From: Acidimicrobiia bacterium
GTDB lineage: Bacteria; Actinomycetota; Acidimicrobiia; Acidimicrobiales; AC-14
Direction of reading: 5' to 3'
DNA length: 10,437 nt
Assembly: GCA_019244985.1 (NCBI GenBank)
Contig: JAFASB010000042.1
Span: 1-10,437 of the forward strand
Shown: positions 1-7,817 of the stretch, one piece after another
Layout of the letters: each line of letters begins with the position of its first letter
How positions within the stretch are numbered: position 1 is the first letter of the stretch
Made by a program: the position numbers and the translations under genes
The notes under the pieces: generated by a model
Database searches by the model: none
Told to the model about the DNA's origin: nothing
The model's input: the letters and a program-made list of their open reading frames with translations, nothing else

Positions 1-218
1 ACCTGCCGCCCGAAGAGCTGGCGCTGGTTCCCCAGGTGCCCGGTTCACTCGAAGCGGCGCTCAACGCCCTCGAGTCCGACCACGAGTACCTGCTGGCGGG
101 CGGCGTGTTCACGCCCGACCTCATCGAGACCTGGCTCAGCTACAAGCGTGAGCGCGAGATCGACGAGGTCCGCCTGCGTCCCCATCCGTGGGAGTTCTAC
201 CTGTACTACGACATTTGA
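1..218 (+). CDS. glnA: Glutamine synthetase type I, C-terminal end (partial)
   Basis: Glutamine synthetase condenses ammonia with glutamate using ATP, in the cytoplasm, as a dodecamer. Only the last ~71 codons are present; codons are in phase from base 3 and the TGA is at 216-218. The segment starts at LPPEEL and runs through a PGSLEAAL helix, GGVFTPDLIETW, and the hallmark tail RPHPWEFYLYYDI, all typical of the GS-I C-terminus. In GS-I the tyrosine modified by GlnE normally sits a few residues before LPPEE, so here it lies just outside the left edge. The start, catalytic residues and promoter are not visible. It converges on the glnE cluster of the minus strand. Family assignment is very secure; which of several actinobacterial glnA paralogues this is cannot be told. 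Confidence 0.95.
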   Translation, partial: LPPEELALVPQVPGSLEAALNALESDHEYLLAGGVFTPDLIETWLSYKREREIDEVRLRPHPWEFYLYYDI

Positions 219-233
219 GCGACATCTAGACCG

Positions 234-317
234 TCAGGGGGCGGTAGCGCCTGCCTCGTTGGAGGGGGCGCTGCTGCCCACGGCGTTGTTGGCGACGACC
301 TCCTGGATGTAGGACGT
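234..317 (-). pseudogene. Fibronectin type III-like C-terminal remnant, out of frame
   Basis: Read on the minus strand, the frame ending at the TGA at 234-236 gives TSYIQEVVANNAVGSSAPSN followed by EAGATAP. This matches the end of an FN3 domain (pattern Y-x-x-x-V-x-A-x-N-x-x-G-x-S-x-P-S-N). Going upstream, the same frame becomes implausible (Arg/Thr/Cys run) and reaches a TGA near 374. Plausible coding (ELKSKGDTRTDRTYLVWKDA) continues in a neighbouring frame, suggesting a one-base shift around 315-320. There is no start codon or ribosome binding site giving a sensible intact gene. It lies just downstream of the LAxTG wall protein, so it may be the decayed end of a once longer or neighbouring surface protein. 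The FN3 resemblance is by eye; no intact FN3 core is present. Confidence 0.45.
246..272. terminator. Candidate bidirectional hairpin between convergent genes
   Basis: The sequence AGCGCC-TG-CCTC-GTTG-GAGG-G-GGCGCT can form a 10-bp stem with a small internal loop and a GTTG tetraloop. It lies 28 bp after the glnA stop and ~150 bp after the stop of the minus-strand wall protein, a natural place for termination from both sides. No U-tract follows on either strand, so intrinsic termination is uncertain. Confidence 0.35.
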
Positions 318-425
318 TGGCGTCCTTCCACACCAGGTACGTGCGGTCGGTCCTCGTGTCACCCTTGCTTTTCAGCTCGTTGATCGTGGTGCCGAAATCT
401 GCGGCTGCGCGATGAGCCGAGCGGC

Positions 426-1184
426 CTACGACCTCGGCGCCGGTCGACGCTGGCCTCGGCGGGCCAGGAACCACCCGGCGACGATCAGCACTGCGGCCAG
501 AAGGAGGAGGCGCACCAACCCCAGGCCCGTGAAGGCGAGGAACGAGTTCGGGTTGGTCGCCGAGACGAGGGGGGCGCCGCCCCGCGTGAAGCTCGTGCCC
601 AGCACTGAGGTCGGAACCACGAACGACACACACTTGGTAGGCGCGCCCGCCGCAACCGCGCACACGAGGTAGGTCCCCGGGTCGACCGCCGGCACCGCGA
701 AGGAGCCTGCCGCCGCGGGGCAGCCCGGCGTCCCCAGTTGTCCCGGCACTGTCGTCGTGCCGACGACGCTCCCGTTGAACGTGATGTCCACCGTGGTCCC
801 GGGGGGCACACCCTGCACGTTGACGACGACCTGCGTTCCCGGCGAGCCGGTCGTCGGGTCTATCGAGAAGATCAGATTGACGGGGCCGTTGGGCGTGAGG
901 GTGCAGGGATCGAAAAGGCTCGTCGAAGGAGGCGTCTGTCCTGCTGCGGTCGTCGTCGTTGCGCCCTGGACCGTGGAGGTCGTCTGACCGGGCTGGGTCG
1001 TCGGCGGGGCAGTGGTCGTCGCACCGGGGGTTGTCGACGGTGGCGCGACCGTGGTCGTCGTGCAGCTGTCGAACGGATACGTGCACGTCTGAGCCGACGA
1101 CGCCGTGCCGAGCCCGGCCAGGCCGGCGACGGCCGCGACGATGACAACGATGAGTGCGGTGATCCGCGCCGATCCCAGCTTCAT
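426..1184 (-). CDS. Secreted, wall-anchored protein with Ig-like domain and LAFTG sorting signal
   Basis: This is a 252-aa exported protein. Residues 3-31 form a signal peptide ending at an ASSA-like cleavage site. Residues ~42-88 are a low-complexity Thr/Pro-rich stalk. Residues ~94-195 look like one Ig/IPT-type beta-sandwich (SPGTQVVVNVQGVPPGTTVD, NGSVVGTTTVP, DPGTYLVCA). The C-terminus has LAFTG (216-220), a hydrophobic segment (~222-240) and an Arg-rich tail, the layout of a sortase substrate; LAxTG is the motif linked to class E sortases of actinobacteria. Cysteines in the stalk and domain could form disulphides. I chose the ATG at 1184 over one seven codons upstream because GGAGGG sits 7 bases before it. 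It follows the deacetylase by 48 bp on the same strand, so it is probably the last gene of the glnE cluster. The ligand or role is unknown. No sortase gene is in the window. Confidence 0.8.
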   Translation of the reverse strand: MKLGSARITALIVVIVAAVAGLAGLGTASSAQTCTYPFDSCTTTTVAPPSTTPGATTTAPPTTQPGQTTSTVQGATTTTAAGQTPPSTSLFDPCTLTPNGPVNLIFSIDPTTGSPGTQVVVNVQGVPPGTTVDITFNGSVVGTTTVPGQLGTPGCPAAAGSFAVPAVDPGTYLVCAVAAGAPTKCVSFVVPTSVLGTSFTRGGAPLVSATNPNSFLAFTGLGLVRLLLLAAVLIVAGWFLARRGQRRPAPRS

Positions 1185-1232
1185 GGCTCTGCCCTCCGTT
1201 GCCATCTTAGGAACGATCTGGACTGACGACTC

Positions 1233-2381
1233 TTACATCCAGTTGTAGAAGGTGAAGCCGCGCTTCTTCAGGTCGTCGATGAGCTGCTTGAGCATGGCGA
1301 CCGTCTGGGAGCGGTCGCCGCCGCCATCGTGCATGAGGATGACAGCGCCGGGCCCGACCTTGGCCTCGATGCGGGCGAGGATCACTGGAGCGGAGGGCCT
1401 GGTGTAGTCCTTGGGGTCCACACTCCACTTCAGGACGCGCAGCCCGCGCTGGTGTGCGGTGTTGATGATGTCGGGGTTCAGGTTCCCACCCGGCGGCCGG
1501 TAGAAGAGCGGGTTCTGACCGGTGATGCTGCGGATGACGTCGGCCGCCTGATCCACCTCGTCGACGATCTGCGGGTGCGGCCGCGACGGCAGGGTGAGGA
1601 TGTGGTGCATCGAGTGGTCGCAGACGAGGTGCCCGGCGTCGAATTCCGCTTTCACCAGTTCGGGGTGTCGCTGCGCCAGATACCCGATCGTGCAGAACGT
1701 GGCCTTGACGTTCTCGTCCTTGAGGACCTGCAGGATGGCGGGCGTCCAGCGCGGGTCGGGGCCGTCGTCGAAGGAGAGGGCGACGACCATGCCGGTCTCG
1801 GCGTGGGCGGGGTCGGCGGCCCCCACCGCCTCGGAACGGGAAACGATCTCGCCGCTGTGCTCGCCGACCTGCGCTTCCTCGGTGCCGCCGCCCGAGATCC
1901 AGATGCGGTCCTCGACGGCAGGCAGCCCCGGTCCCACGCCCTGTACCCGCCGGCTCACGATCTTCTCGACGGCGTCGGTGCCGTTCTTCACGACGATGCG
2001 GTCACCCGCCCGCACGCGCTGGTCGGGCTGCGCCGGCGTGTTGTCGACGAACAGCTGGGCGGGCGAGGCGTGCGACGCGATGACGCGATGGGTCACGACG
2101 GACAACAAGGCGCCGTCGCGAGGGCGAACACGGCCGGCTGTCAACGCACTCGCCACCGTGGGCTCCCGCCCCGGCACCCACACGATGCGTCCGTCGACGC
2201 GCACCTTGGTCGTCGCGGTCTGTCCGCCGGAAACGAGCCACCAGGCGGTGACGAGGACGACGACGACGGCGACCGCCGTGAGCTGAATCCAGCGCGAGCG
2301 TTGAGGCCCTCGGCCCGCCGGCCAGAAGGCACGCTCGATCGCCGGCGGAGCGGCGTCGGAGGTCAGCAGCGGCGTTCTCAC
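1233..2381 (-). CDS. Membrane-anchored polysaccharide deacetylase (CE4/NodB) with DUF348-like domain
   Basis: CE4 enzymes remove acetyl groups from N-acetylated sugars such as peptidoglycan or chitin-like polymers using a divalent metal. This 382-aa protein has a cytoplasmic Arg-rich start, one transmembrane anchor (~32-51), a DUF348-like segment (~59-96, KVRVDG...TVASALTAG) of the kind found in wall-binding Rpf/YabE proteins, a linker (~97-195), and a NodB domain (~198-382). All CE4 motifs are visible: SFDDGP (203-208, catalytic base and metal Asp), HSMHH (256-260, metal His), RPPGG (295-299), VDPKDY (321-326) and LMHDGG (349-354, catalytic His). Anchor orientation places the enzyme outside the membrane. 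The start is GTG, and GTGA overlaps the glnE stop by 4 bases, so translation is probably coupled to glnE. The substrate is not determinable; wall peptidoglycan or a secondary polymer is the natural guess. Confidence 0.9.
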   Translation of the reverse strand: MRTPLLTSDAAPPAIERAFWPAGRGPQRSRWIQLTAVAVVVVLVTAWWLVSGGQTATTKVRVDGRIVWVPGREPTVASALTAGRVRPRDGALLSVVTHRVIASHASPAQLFVDNTPAQPDQRVRAGDRIVVKNGTDAVEKIVSRRVQGVGPGLPAVEDRIWISGGGTEEAQVGEHSGEIVSRSEAVGAADPAHAETGMVVALSFDDGPDPRWTPAILQVLKDENVKATFCTIGYLAQRHPELVKAEFDAGHLVCDHSMHHILTLPSRPHPQIVDEVDQAADVIRSITGQNPLFYRPPGGNLNPDIINTAHQRGLRVLKWSVDPKDYTRPSAPVILARIEAKVGPGAVILMHDGGGDRSQTVAMLKQLIDDLKKRGFTFYNWM

Positions 2382-5074
2382 TTGCCGTAGAAGACGCGCT
2401 CGACCACCTGGCGAGCACGACGGGTGACCCGACGATACTGCTCGCGCAAGTCACCTCCGGACACGCCCAACGACCGGGCCAGCTTGGCAAGTTGATCGCC
2501 CTGCGTGGGCAAGGCATCCCCGGGCGAGCCCTTCACCAGATACCAGCGATTCCGTGTCCGTTCGCAGAACCGATAGGCGGCAGCAAGCGTGGCGTGGTCG
2601 TCCGGGGCGAGCGCGCCGGCTGCCTCGAGGGCGTCGAGGGCGGCGATCGTGCCCGTCCCGCGGATGCCGTGCTGGAGTTGGAGGAGCTGGGCCGTGAACT
2701 CGATGTCGGAGAGTGAACCGCGGCCCAACTTGAGATGGAACTGGGGATCCTCGCCGGCGGGAATTCGTTCTCGCTCGATGCGCGCCTTCATGCGGCGGAC
2801 CTCGCGCACGTCGTCGTCGGTGAGCGGCCGCCACACGTGAGGTTCGATGATCTCCATGAACCGCCGCCCGAGGTCGGTGTCGCCCCCGACTGGCCGAGCG
2901 CGCAGCAGCGCCTGGCGCTCCCACATGAGCGCCCATCGCTCGTAGTACGTGCGGTAGCCGTCGAGACTGCGGGCGAGCGGACCCTGCTTGCCTTCGGGGC
3001 GCAGGCCCAGGTCGACGGTGTAGATGCGGGGCGACGGCGTACGTCCCGAGAGGAACTGCAAGAGGGATTCGGCTGACTCCTCCGCCGCAGCGAAGTCGGC
3101 TGCCGTCGTGCCGTCGTAGACGAACAGCACGTCCAGGTCGCTGGCGTACGACAACTCACCGCCTCCGAAGCGGCCCATGGCGACCACCGCGAACGGCAGG
3201 GTTGGCGCAACTGCGTCGAGGGCGGCGCCCAGTACGCCCTCGGCGAGTGCCGTGAGCTCGGTACCGGTGAGGGCGACGGCCTCCCGTTCGTCGTCGAGTC
3301 CGAGCACGTCGCGCGCCGCGATGCGGAGCTCCTCGCGCTGCCGATAACGGTGCAAGGCCTTGCGCCGGTCGACCCGTCCCTCGCGCCACCCGACGGCTGC
3401 GGACGCGCCCGCGGCCAAGTCCGCAGCAGGTCGAACGCCCAGGCCGTCGGGCCCACCGAGACTCAGCAGCTCGTCGGGATTGTGCTCGAAGGTCTCTGCG
3501 AACAGCCGACTCGTTCCGAGCAGTAAACACAGCCGGCGCGCCACCTCCGGCGACTCGCGGAACGCAGTCACCAATTCCGTGGCCCGCTGCTCGCCCGAAG
3601 ACAGCCGCCGCAGGCCGAGCAGTCCGAGGTCGGGATCGGGAGCCTCCGAGAGCCAGCCCAGGACGAGTGGAAGGAGCTGCTGCATCAGCCGTGACGAGCG
3701 CGTGAGGCCGCCCGCGAGCTCTCGGACCGCCACGCGGGTGCGTTCCATGTCGGCGAATCCGAACGCGGTCAGCCGCGTCTCGGCGGCGTCGGCCGACAGC
3801 GCCCCATCGGCGCTTCCCGGCACGACGGCGAACGCCTCCAGCAGCGGCCGGAAGTACAGACGCTCGTAGATCGACCGGACAGTGGCCTGGTGCTGACGGA
3901 GCTCGGCGGTCAACAGGGCGGCGGCGTCGCCCTCGGGGCTGTCCCGGTAGCCCATGACGCGCGCCAGCCTCGTGAGCGCAGCGTGGTCGGTGGGAATGGC
4001 GTGCACCTGTTGCGCGTCAACCAGCTGCAGACGGTGCTCGACGGCGCGAAGGAAGCGGTAGGACGCGGCGAGCGACGCCGCGTCGTCGGCACTCACGTAG
4101 CCGGCACCGGACAGCTCGGCGAGCGCAACCAGGGTCGTGGGCGAGCGGATGCCATCGTCGTGGCGCCCGTGGACGAGTTGGAGGAGTTGCACGGCGAACT
4201 CGATGTCGCGGATGCCGCCCCGGCCTCGCTTGACCTCCCGGTCGGTCAGATGGCGGCGAGCGAGTTCGCTTTCGGCGCGTGCCTTCATGGCGCGCAGGGC
4301 GCGCAGGTCGTCGGCGTCGAAGACCCGACCCCAGACGCGTTCGTGAGCGGCCGAGAGGAAGGCGGCGCCGAGCCCTTCGTCGCCCGCTGCGGGGCGCGCC
4401 TTCAGGAGGGCCTGGAACTCCCAAGCGTCGGCCCACCGGTCCCAGTAAGCGATGTAGGAAGCGAGCGACCGGGCCAGTGGGCCGTCGCGGCCCTCCGGAC
4501 GCAGGTCGGCGTCGACCCGGAAACAGGCGCGGGCGACCTCCATGACGCCGCGCGCCAGGCGCTCGCCGTCCACGACATGCTCCTCGTCGACGACAAAGAG
4601 CACGTCGACGTCGCTCGCGTAGTTGAGCTCGTTGCCGCCGAGCTTGCCCATGGCGACGACCGCCAGCCCGTCGGCACCCGCCAATCGCACGGCCTCCCGC
4701 AGCACGGTGTCGGCCATCGTCGCCAGGCTCCGCCCGACGACGTCAAGATCGTCGATACCGCGAAGGTCCCGCGCCGCGATGCGCAGGAGCTCGAGCCGCT
4801 TCCAGCGGCGCAGCGTGTCGGTGTCTTCGATGGTGGCGGGGACCGAGCGGTCGAGCTCGGCGAGAACGTCGAGAGCCATCGCGTCCGATACACACAGCTC
4901 GGTGAGCGCCCGGCTGGCGGAGGTGACGGTGACGAACGCCTCGGCCAGCGCATCGTCGTTCTTGAGCCGGTCCACGACGTCGGGGTGGGCCTCGCCGATG
5001 CGCTCGGCGGCGACGGCGGCCCACGCGGGCGCGGCGGAGCGTTCGATCAACTGCGTCAGTCCACGCGCGGGCAC
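2378..5074 (-). CDS. glnE: Bifunctional glutamine synthetase adenylyltransferase/deadenylyltransferase
   Basis: GlnE attaches AMP to, and removes it from, a tyrosine of glutamine synthetase, switching the enzyme off and on with nitrogen status. The 898-aa protein has the duplicated architecture of the family. The N-terminal deadenylylation half carries KLGGNELNYASDVDVLF (144-160), DADLRPEGRDGPLARSL (188-204) and RGRGGIRDIEF (283-293). The C-terminal adenylylation half repeats these as RFGGGELSYASDLDVLF (635-651), DLGLRPEGKQGPLARSL (688-704) and LGRGSLSDIEF (783-793). The Asp pairs in the YASDxDVLF motifs are the nucleotidyltransferase metal ligands and are intact in both halves, so both activities should be present. 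The start is GTG; an in-frame TGA two codons upstream rules out an earlier start. It diverges from nadE by 27 bp and leads a cluster with the deacetylase. Length is near the ~950 aa typical of the family. Confidence 0.96.
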   Translation of the reverse strand: MPARGLTQLIERSAAPAWAAVAAERIGEAHPDVVDRLKNDDALAEAFVTVTSASRALTELCVSDAMALDVLAELDRSVPATIEDTDTLRRWKRLELLRIAARDLRGIDDLDVVGRSLATMADTVLREAVRLAGADGLAVVAMGKLGGNELNYASDVDVLFVVDEEHVVDGERLARGVMEVARACFRVDADLRPEGRDGPLARSLASYIAYWDRWADAWEFQALLKARPAAGDEGLGAAFLSAAHERVWGRVFDADDLRALRAMKARAESELARRHLTDREVKRGRGGIRDIEFAVQLLQLVHGRHDDGIRSPTTLVALAELSGAGYVSADDAASLAASYRFLRAVEHRLQLVDAQQVHAIPTDHAALTRLARVMGYRDSPEGDAAALLTAELRQHQATVRSIYERLYFRPLLEAFAVVPGSADGALSADAAETRLTAFGFADMERTRVAVRELAGGLTRSSRLMQQLLPLVLGWLSEAPDPDLGLLGLRRLSSGEQRATELVTAFRESPEVARRLCLLLGTSRLFAETFEHNPDELLSLGGPDGLGVRPAADLAAGASAAVGWREGRVDRRKALHRYRQREELRIAARDVLGLDDEREAVALTGTELTALAEGVLGAALDAVAPTLPFAVVAMGRFGGGELSYASDLDVLFVYDGTTAADFAAAEESAESLLQFLSGRTPSPRIYTVDLGLRPEGKQGPLARSLDGYRTYYERWALMWERQALLRARPVGGDTDLGRRFMEIIEPHVWRPLTDDDVREVRRMKARIERERIPAGEDPQFHLKLGRGSLSDIEFTAQLLQLQHGIRGTGTIAALDALEAAGALAPDDHATLAAAYRFCERTRNRWYLVKGSPGDALPTQGDQLAKLARSLGVSGGDLREQYRRVTRRARQVVERVFYGK

Positions 5075-5089
5075 CTTTCAAGTGTCGCG

Positions 5090-5101
5090 TAGCGTTGCTT
5101 C
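5090..5101 (+). promoter_or_regulatory. Candidate leaderless promoter of nadE
   Basis: TAGCGT (5090-5095) fits the TAnnnT -10 box and is followed by six bases and then the ATG at 5102. No Shine-Dalgarno sequence lies between them, so transcription would begin at or next to the start codon. No clear -35 box is seen; it would fall inside the glnE coding start. Confidence 0.5.
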
Positions 5102-6811
5102 ATGCCTCGCGTGCGGGTGGCTGCCTGTCAGATCAACACCGTCGTCGGCGATCTCGACGGGAACCTGGCGAAGATTGTCGCCGCCTACGACGAGGCCGAG
5201 GCGGCGGGATGCGACATTGCCGCCTTCCCCGAGCTCGCCATCACGGGTTATCCGCCCGAAGACCTCGTCCTGAAGCCGGGGTTCATCAGCGACAACCTGG
5301 AGGCCCTCGAGAAGCTGGCGGCGCGCACCGGTCGCTGTGCGGCCATCGTGGGCTTCGTCGACGCGGGACGCGATCTGTACAACGCCGCCGCCGTGTGCGC
5401 TCTCGGCTCGGTGCAAGGCGTGTACCACAAGCGCCTGCTGCCGAATTATGCGGTCTTCGACGAGCAGCGCTACTTCGCACCCGGCGGCGGCCCGCGGATG
5501 CTGTTCCGGATCGCCGGCGTCCGCGTCGGCGTGTCGATCTGCGAGGACGCGTGGAGCCCCGACGGGCCGATCTCGGCGCTGGCGGAGGGTGGCGCCGAGC
5601 TGGTCGTCAACGTCAACGCGTCGCCGTACTACGCGAGCCGTCTCGACGAGCGCGAGCGCATGCTCGCCACGCGTGCCGAAGACGCGTCCAGCGCCCTTGT
5701 GTACGTCAATCAGGTCGGTGGCCAGGACGAGCTGGTGTTCGACGGCGCCTCGCTTGTGTTCGACGCCAACGGCGACCTCCTGGCGCGCGGCCCGCAGTTC
5801 GTGGAGTACCAACAGGTCGTCGACGTGAACGTCAAGCCCGTCTTCCGCAAGCGGCTGCTCGACCCACGCGGACGCCTCACGGGTGAGCCACTGCCCGAGG
5901 TGGTCATCAGCAGCGAGCCCCACGCGGACGGCTCCCCGCCCCTGACGGCCGAGATCGTCGAGCCCCTCAGTCCCGTGGCCGAGGTCTACGAGGCGCTCGT
6001 GCTCGGCACACGCGACTACGTCCGCAAGAACGGATTCACCGACGTCGTCATCGGCATGTCGGGCGGCATCGACTCCTCGCTCGTCGCTGTGATCGCCGTG
6101 GACGCGCTGGGGCCCGAGCACGTCCACGGCGTGTCGATGCCGTCGCGGTACTCGAGCGAGGGCTCAAAGGACGACGCTCGCGATCTGGCCGAGGCGCTGG
6201 GTGTGGACTTCCGCACCATCGCCATCGAACCGGCCCATGCCGCCTACCTCGAGATGCTCTCGCCGTCCTTCGCGGACGCTCCCGAGGACCTCACCGAGGA
6301 GAACATCCAGTCGCGGGCGCGGGGCGTCACGTTGATGGCGCTCTCCAACAAGTTCGGGTGGCTCGTGCTCGCCACGGGCAACAAGAGCGAGATGGCGACG
6401 GGGTTCTCGACGATCTACGGCGACATGGTGGGCGGCTTCGCCGTGATCAAGGACGTGACCAAGACGCTCGTCTACGAGCTGTGCCGTGAGCGGAACCGGC
6501 GTTCGCATGTGATCCCCGACGAGGTGCTCACCAAGCCCCCGTCCGCCGAGCTGCGGCCGGGCCAGCGCGACGACCAGTCGCTGCCGCCCTACGACGAGCT
6601 CGACCCGATCCTCGAGGCGTACATCGAGGACGATCTCACCGCGGCAGAGCTTGCACAGGAGGGGTACGAGGAGGCGCTGGTGCGACGCGTGGTCACGCTC
6701 GTCGACCGGGCGGAGTACAAGCGCCGCCAGGCGCCGCCCGGGGTGCGCGTGACCCCCAAGGCCTTCGGCAAGGACCGCCGTCTCCCGATCACCAATCGAT
6801 ACACGGGTTGA
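5102..6811 (+). CDS. nadE: Glutamine-dependent NAD+ synthetase
   Basis: NadE makes NAD+ from nicotinic acid adenine dinucleotide, ATP and glutamine, the last step of NAD synthesis. The 569-aa protein has two domains. The N-terminal nitrilase-type glutaminase (~1-265) has the Glu-Lys-Cys triad at E44 (AFPELAITGY), K110 (VYHKRLLPNY) and C147 (VSICEDAW). The C-terminal synthetase (~285-569) has the ATP-binding P-loop SGGIDSS (320-326) and the conserved LATGNKSEMATGFSTIYGDM (423-442) region. The glutaminase domain means it can use glutamine rather than only free ammonia, linking it to the glnA/glnE genes beside it. At 569 residues it is the two-domain form of the kind found in Gram-negatives such as Rhodobacter, shorter than the ~680-aa mycobacterial type. 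The ATG at 5102 has no ribosome binding site but a well-placed -10 box. It ends with TGA at 6809-6811. Confidence 0.96.
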   Translation: MPRVRVAACQINTVVGDLDGNLAKIVAAYDEAEAAGCDIAAFPELAITGYPPEDLVLKPGFISDNLEALEKLAARTGRCAAIVGFVDAGRDLYNAAAVCALGSVQGVYHKRLLPNYAVFDEQRYFAPGGGPRMLFRIAGVRVGVSICEDAWSPDGPISALAEGGAELVVNVNASPYYASRLDERERMLATRAEDASSALVYVNQVGGQDELVFDGASLVFDANGDLLARGPQFVEYQQVVDVNVKPVFRKRLLDPRGRLTGEPLPEVVISSEPHADGSPPLTAEIVEPLSPVAEVYEALVLGTRDYVRKNGFTDVVIGMSGGIDSSLVAVIAVDALGPEHVHGVSMPSRYSSEGSKDDARDLAEALGVDFRTIAIEPAHAAYLEMLSPSFADAPEDLTEENIQSRARGVTLMALSNKFGWLVLATGNKSEMATGFSTIYGDMVGGFAVIKDVTKTLVYELCRERNRRSHVIPDEVLTKPPSAELRPGQRDDQSLPPYDELDPILEAYIEDDLTAAELAQEGYEEALVRRVVTLVDRAEYKRRQAPPGVRVTPKAFGKDRRLPITNRYTG

Positions 6812-7135
6812 CGGCGTGCCGGGTGTCGCGAACGGCGCCGGCGCACTGGGTCCTCGTCACAGCCGCGTTCTTCTTCGGACCGGCGGGCGGCCCACGGCCA
6901 GAGCGCGGCAGCGCCGATCAGGAAGGGCACCGCGAGGAAGGGCAAAGGTCCCGCTTTGGCCACCGCGTCCTTGACGACCACGTACGGCGCTGATCCTGGC
7001 CGGGGTGCTGGTCGCCGAGATGCGGCCCGTCGCTACTGAACGGTGAGCGGTACGTGCGTCCCCGGCGATGCCGCCGATCTCATGAACGTGGTCACGCCCG
7101 CCCCTCTTCGTCGAATGACCGCGGGCGGCGGGGTT
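6812..7135. other. Intergenic stretch without a supportable gene
   Basis: About 325 bases separate nadE from the next gene. I see no tRNA, repeat or convincing reading frame. Two short stretches look membrane-like: on the minus strand from a GTG at 6981, PLPFLAVPFLIGAAALWPWA; on the plus strand at 6990-7046, LILAGVLVAEMRPVATER ending at TGA. Neither has a ribosome binding site. The minus frame stays open into the 3' end of nadE to 6589, and the plus one has no normal start. They could be a tiny membrane protein or decayed remnants, but chance frames in GC-rich DNA are as likely. Confidence 0.4.
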
Positions 7136-7150
7136 TAGGCTCCACGCCTT
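7136..7150 (+). promoter_or_regulatory. Candidate -10 box for the ferritin-like gene
   Basis: TAGGCT (7136-7141) fits TAnnnT and ends nine bases before the ATG at 7151, implying a leaderless or nearly leaderless transcript. There is no purine-rich ribosome binding site in this gap. ATGACC at 7115-7120 is a possible -35 box but its 15-base spacing is short. Confidence 0.4.
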
Positions 7151-7816
7151 ATGAGCGACGCGACCACACCCCGCCCGCCGTTCGCACCGTGGGACCGCAG
7201 ACAGCTCCCCGGTTTGTTCAGCGTCGAAGAGTCGGCGCGACGCGTGGGGAACTACAAGTGGGTCGAGATGCGGCTCTTCGAGGTACTTGGCGGCTGGGTG
7301 GCGACAGTCCCCGAGATGGACGTGAAGATCCGGCTTGGTACGCACTGCTACAAGCACGCGTGGCACGCCGATCTCTGGAACAAGCGGCTGCCCGAACTGC
7401 GCGAGATGAATCCCGACCGGCTCACCGAGCCTCCCAACGACGCCATGGTGCAGTTCATCGAGGCCATGACCGCCCCGGAGGCGCCCGACGAGACCATCGA
7501 GAAGCTTGTCGGCGTCTACCGCGTGCTGATCCCGCACAAGATCGCCGCCTATACCTTCCACCTCAACGCCACCAGCACGATCACCGACGCGCCGACCATC
7601 CGCTGGCTGAAGTTCATTCTCCAGGACGAGTTGGACGACTGGCGCGACGGCGAGCTGATGCTCCAGTCCCTGATCCGCACGAGCGGCGACGTCGAGCGCG
7701 CCACGATGCGCATGCGGGAGCTCGAGGTGCTCATGGTCGAGGCGGGCGGCATCGCCGGTCCCGGCTCGATCGGCGAGGCTGAGGTCGCGCCTGCCGGCGA
7801 CGGCCACGCAGGCTGA
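7151..7816 (+). CDS. Conserved ferritin-like-fold protein of unknown role
   Basis: This is a 221-aa soluble, mostly helical protein with no signal peptide. The helix pattern and clustered acidic and His residues suggest a ferritin-like four-helix bundle: YKWVEMRLFEVLGGWV (35-50), HCYKHAWHADLW (65-76), VYRVLIPHKIAAYTFHL (122-138) and LQDELDDWRDGE (157-168). E39, E44, H69, H72 and E160 are candidate metal ligands; this is inference from spacing. I recall similar actinobacterial proteins annotated only as ferritin-like or hypothetical. The last ~20 residues are Gly/Ala-rich and probably disordered. It is followed one base later by the 198-aa gene, so the two are almost certainly one operon. Coding is well supported by codon bias and operon layout, the function is not. 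Confidence 0.7.
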   Translation: MSDATTPRPPFAPWDRRQLPGLFSVEESARRVGNYKWVEMRLFEVLGGWVATVPEMDVKIRLGTHCYKHAWHADLWNKRLPELREMNPDRLTEPPNDAMVQFIEAMTAPEAPDETIEKLVGVYRVLIPHKIAAYTFHLNATSTITDAPTIRWLKFILQDELDDWRDGELMLQSLIRTSGDVERATMRMRELEVLMVEAGGIAGPGSIGEAEVAPAGDGHAG

Positions 7817-7817
7817 G

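Noticed and set aside
226..1086. 286-codon open frame on the minus strand over the wall protein gene
   Set aside because: It is an Arg/His/Asp-rich shadow of the LAFTG protein frame, with no domain. Only its far 3' end is of interest as part of the FN3 remnant discussion.
1329..2390. 353-codon plus-strand frame opposite the deacetylase
   Set aside because: Low-complexity Gly/Asp/Arg/Val composition typical of antisense frames in GC-rich genes; the deacetylase motifs on the other strand are intact.
3890..5092. 400-codon plus-strand frame opposite glnE
   Set aside because: Antisense shadow of glnE; the composition is unlike real proteins and glnE has full family motifs.
5078..6127. 349-codon minus-strand frame opposite nadE
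   Set aside because: Shadow of nadE, rich in Val/His/Asp/Arg with no recognisable motif.
6589..6981. 130-codon minus-strand frame with a hydrophobic start
   Set aside because: More than half is antisense to the nadE 3' end, no ribosome binding site or -10 box precedes it. Kept only as a note on the intergenic gap.
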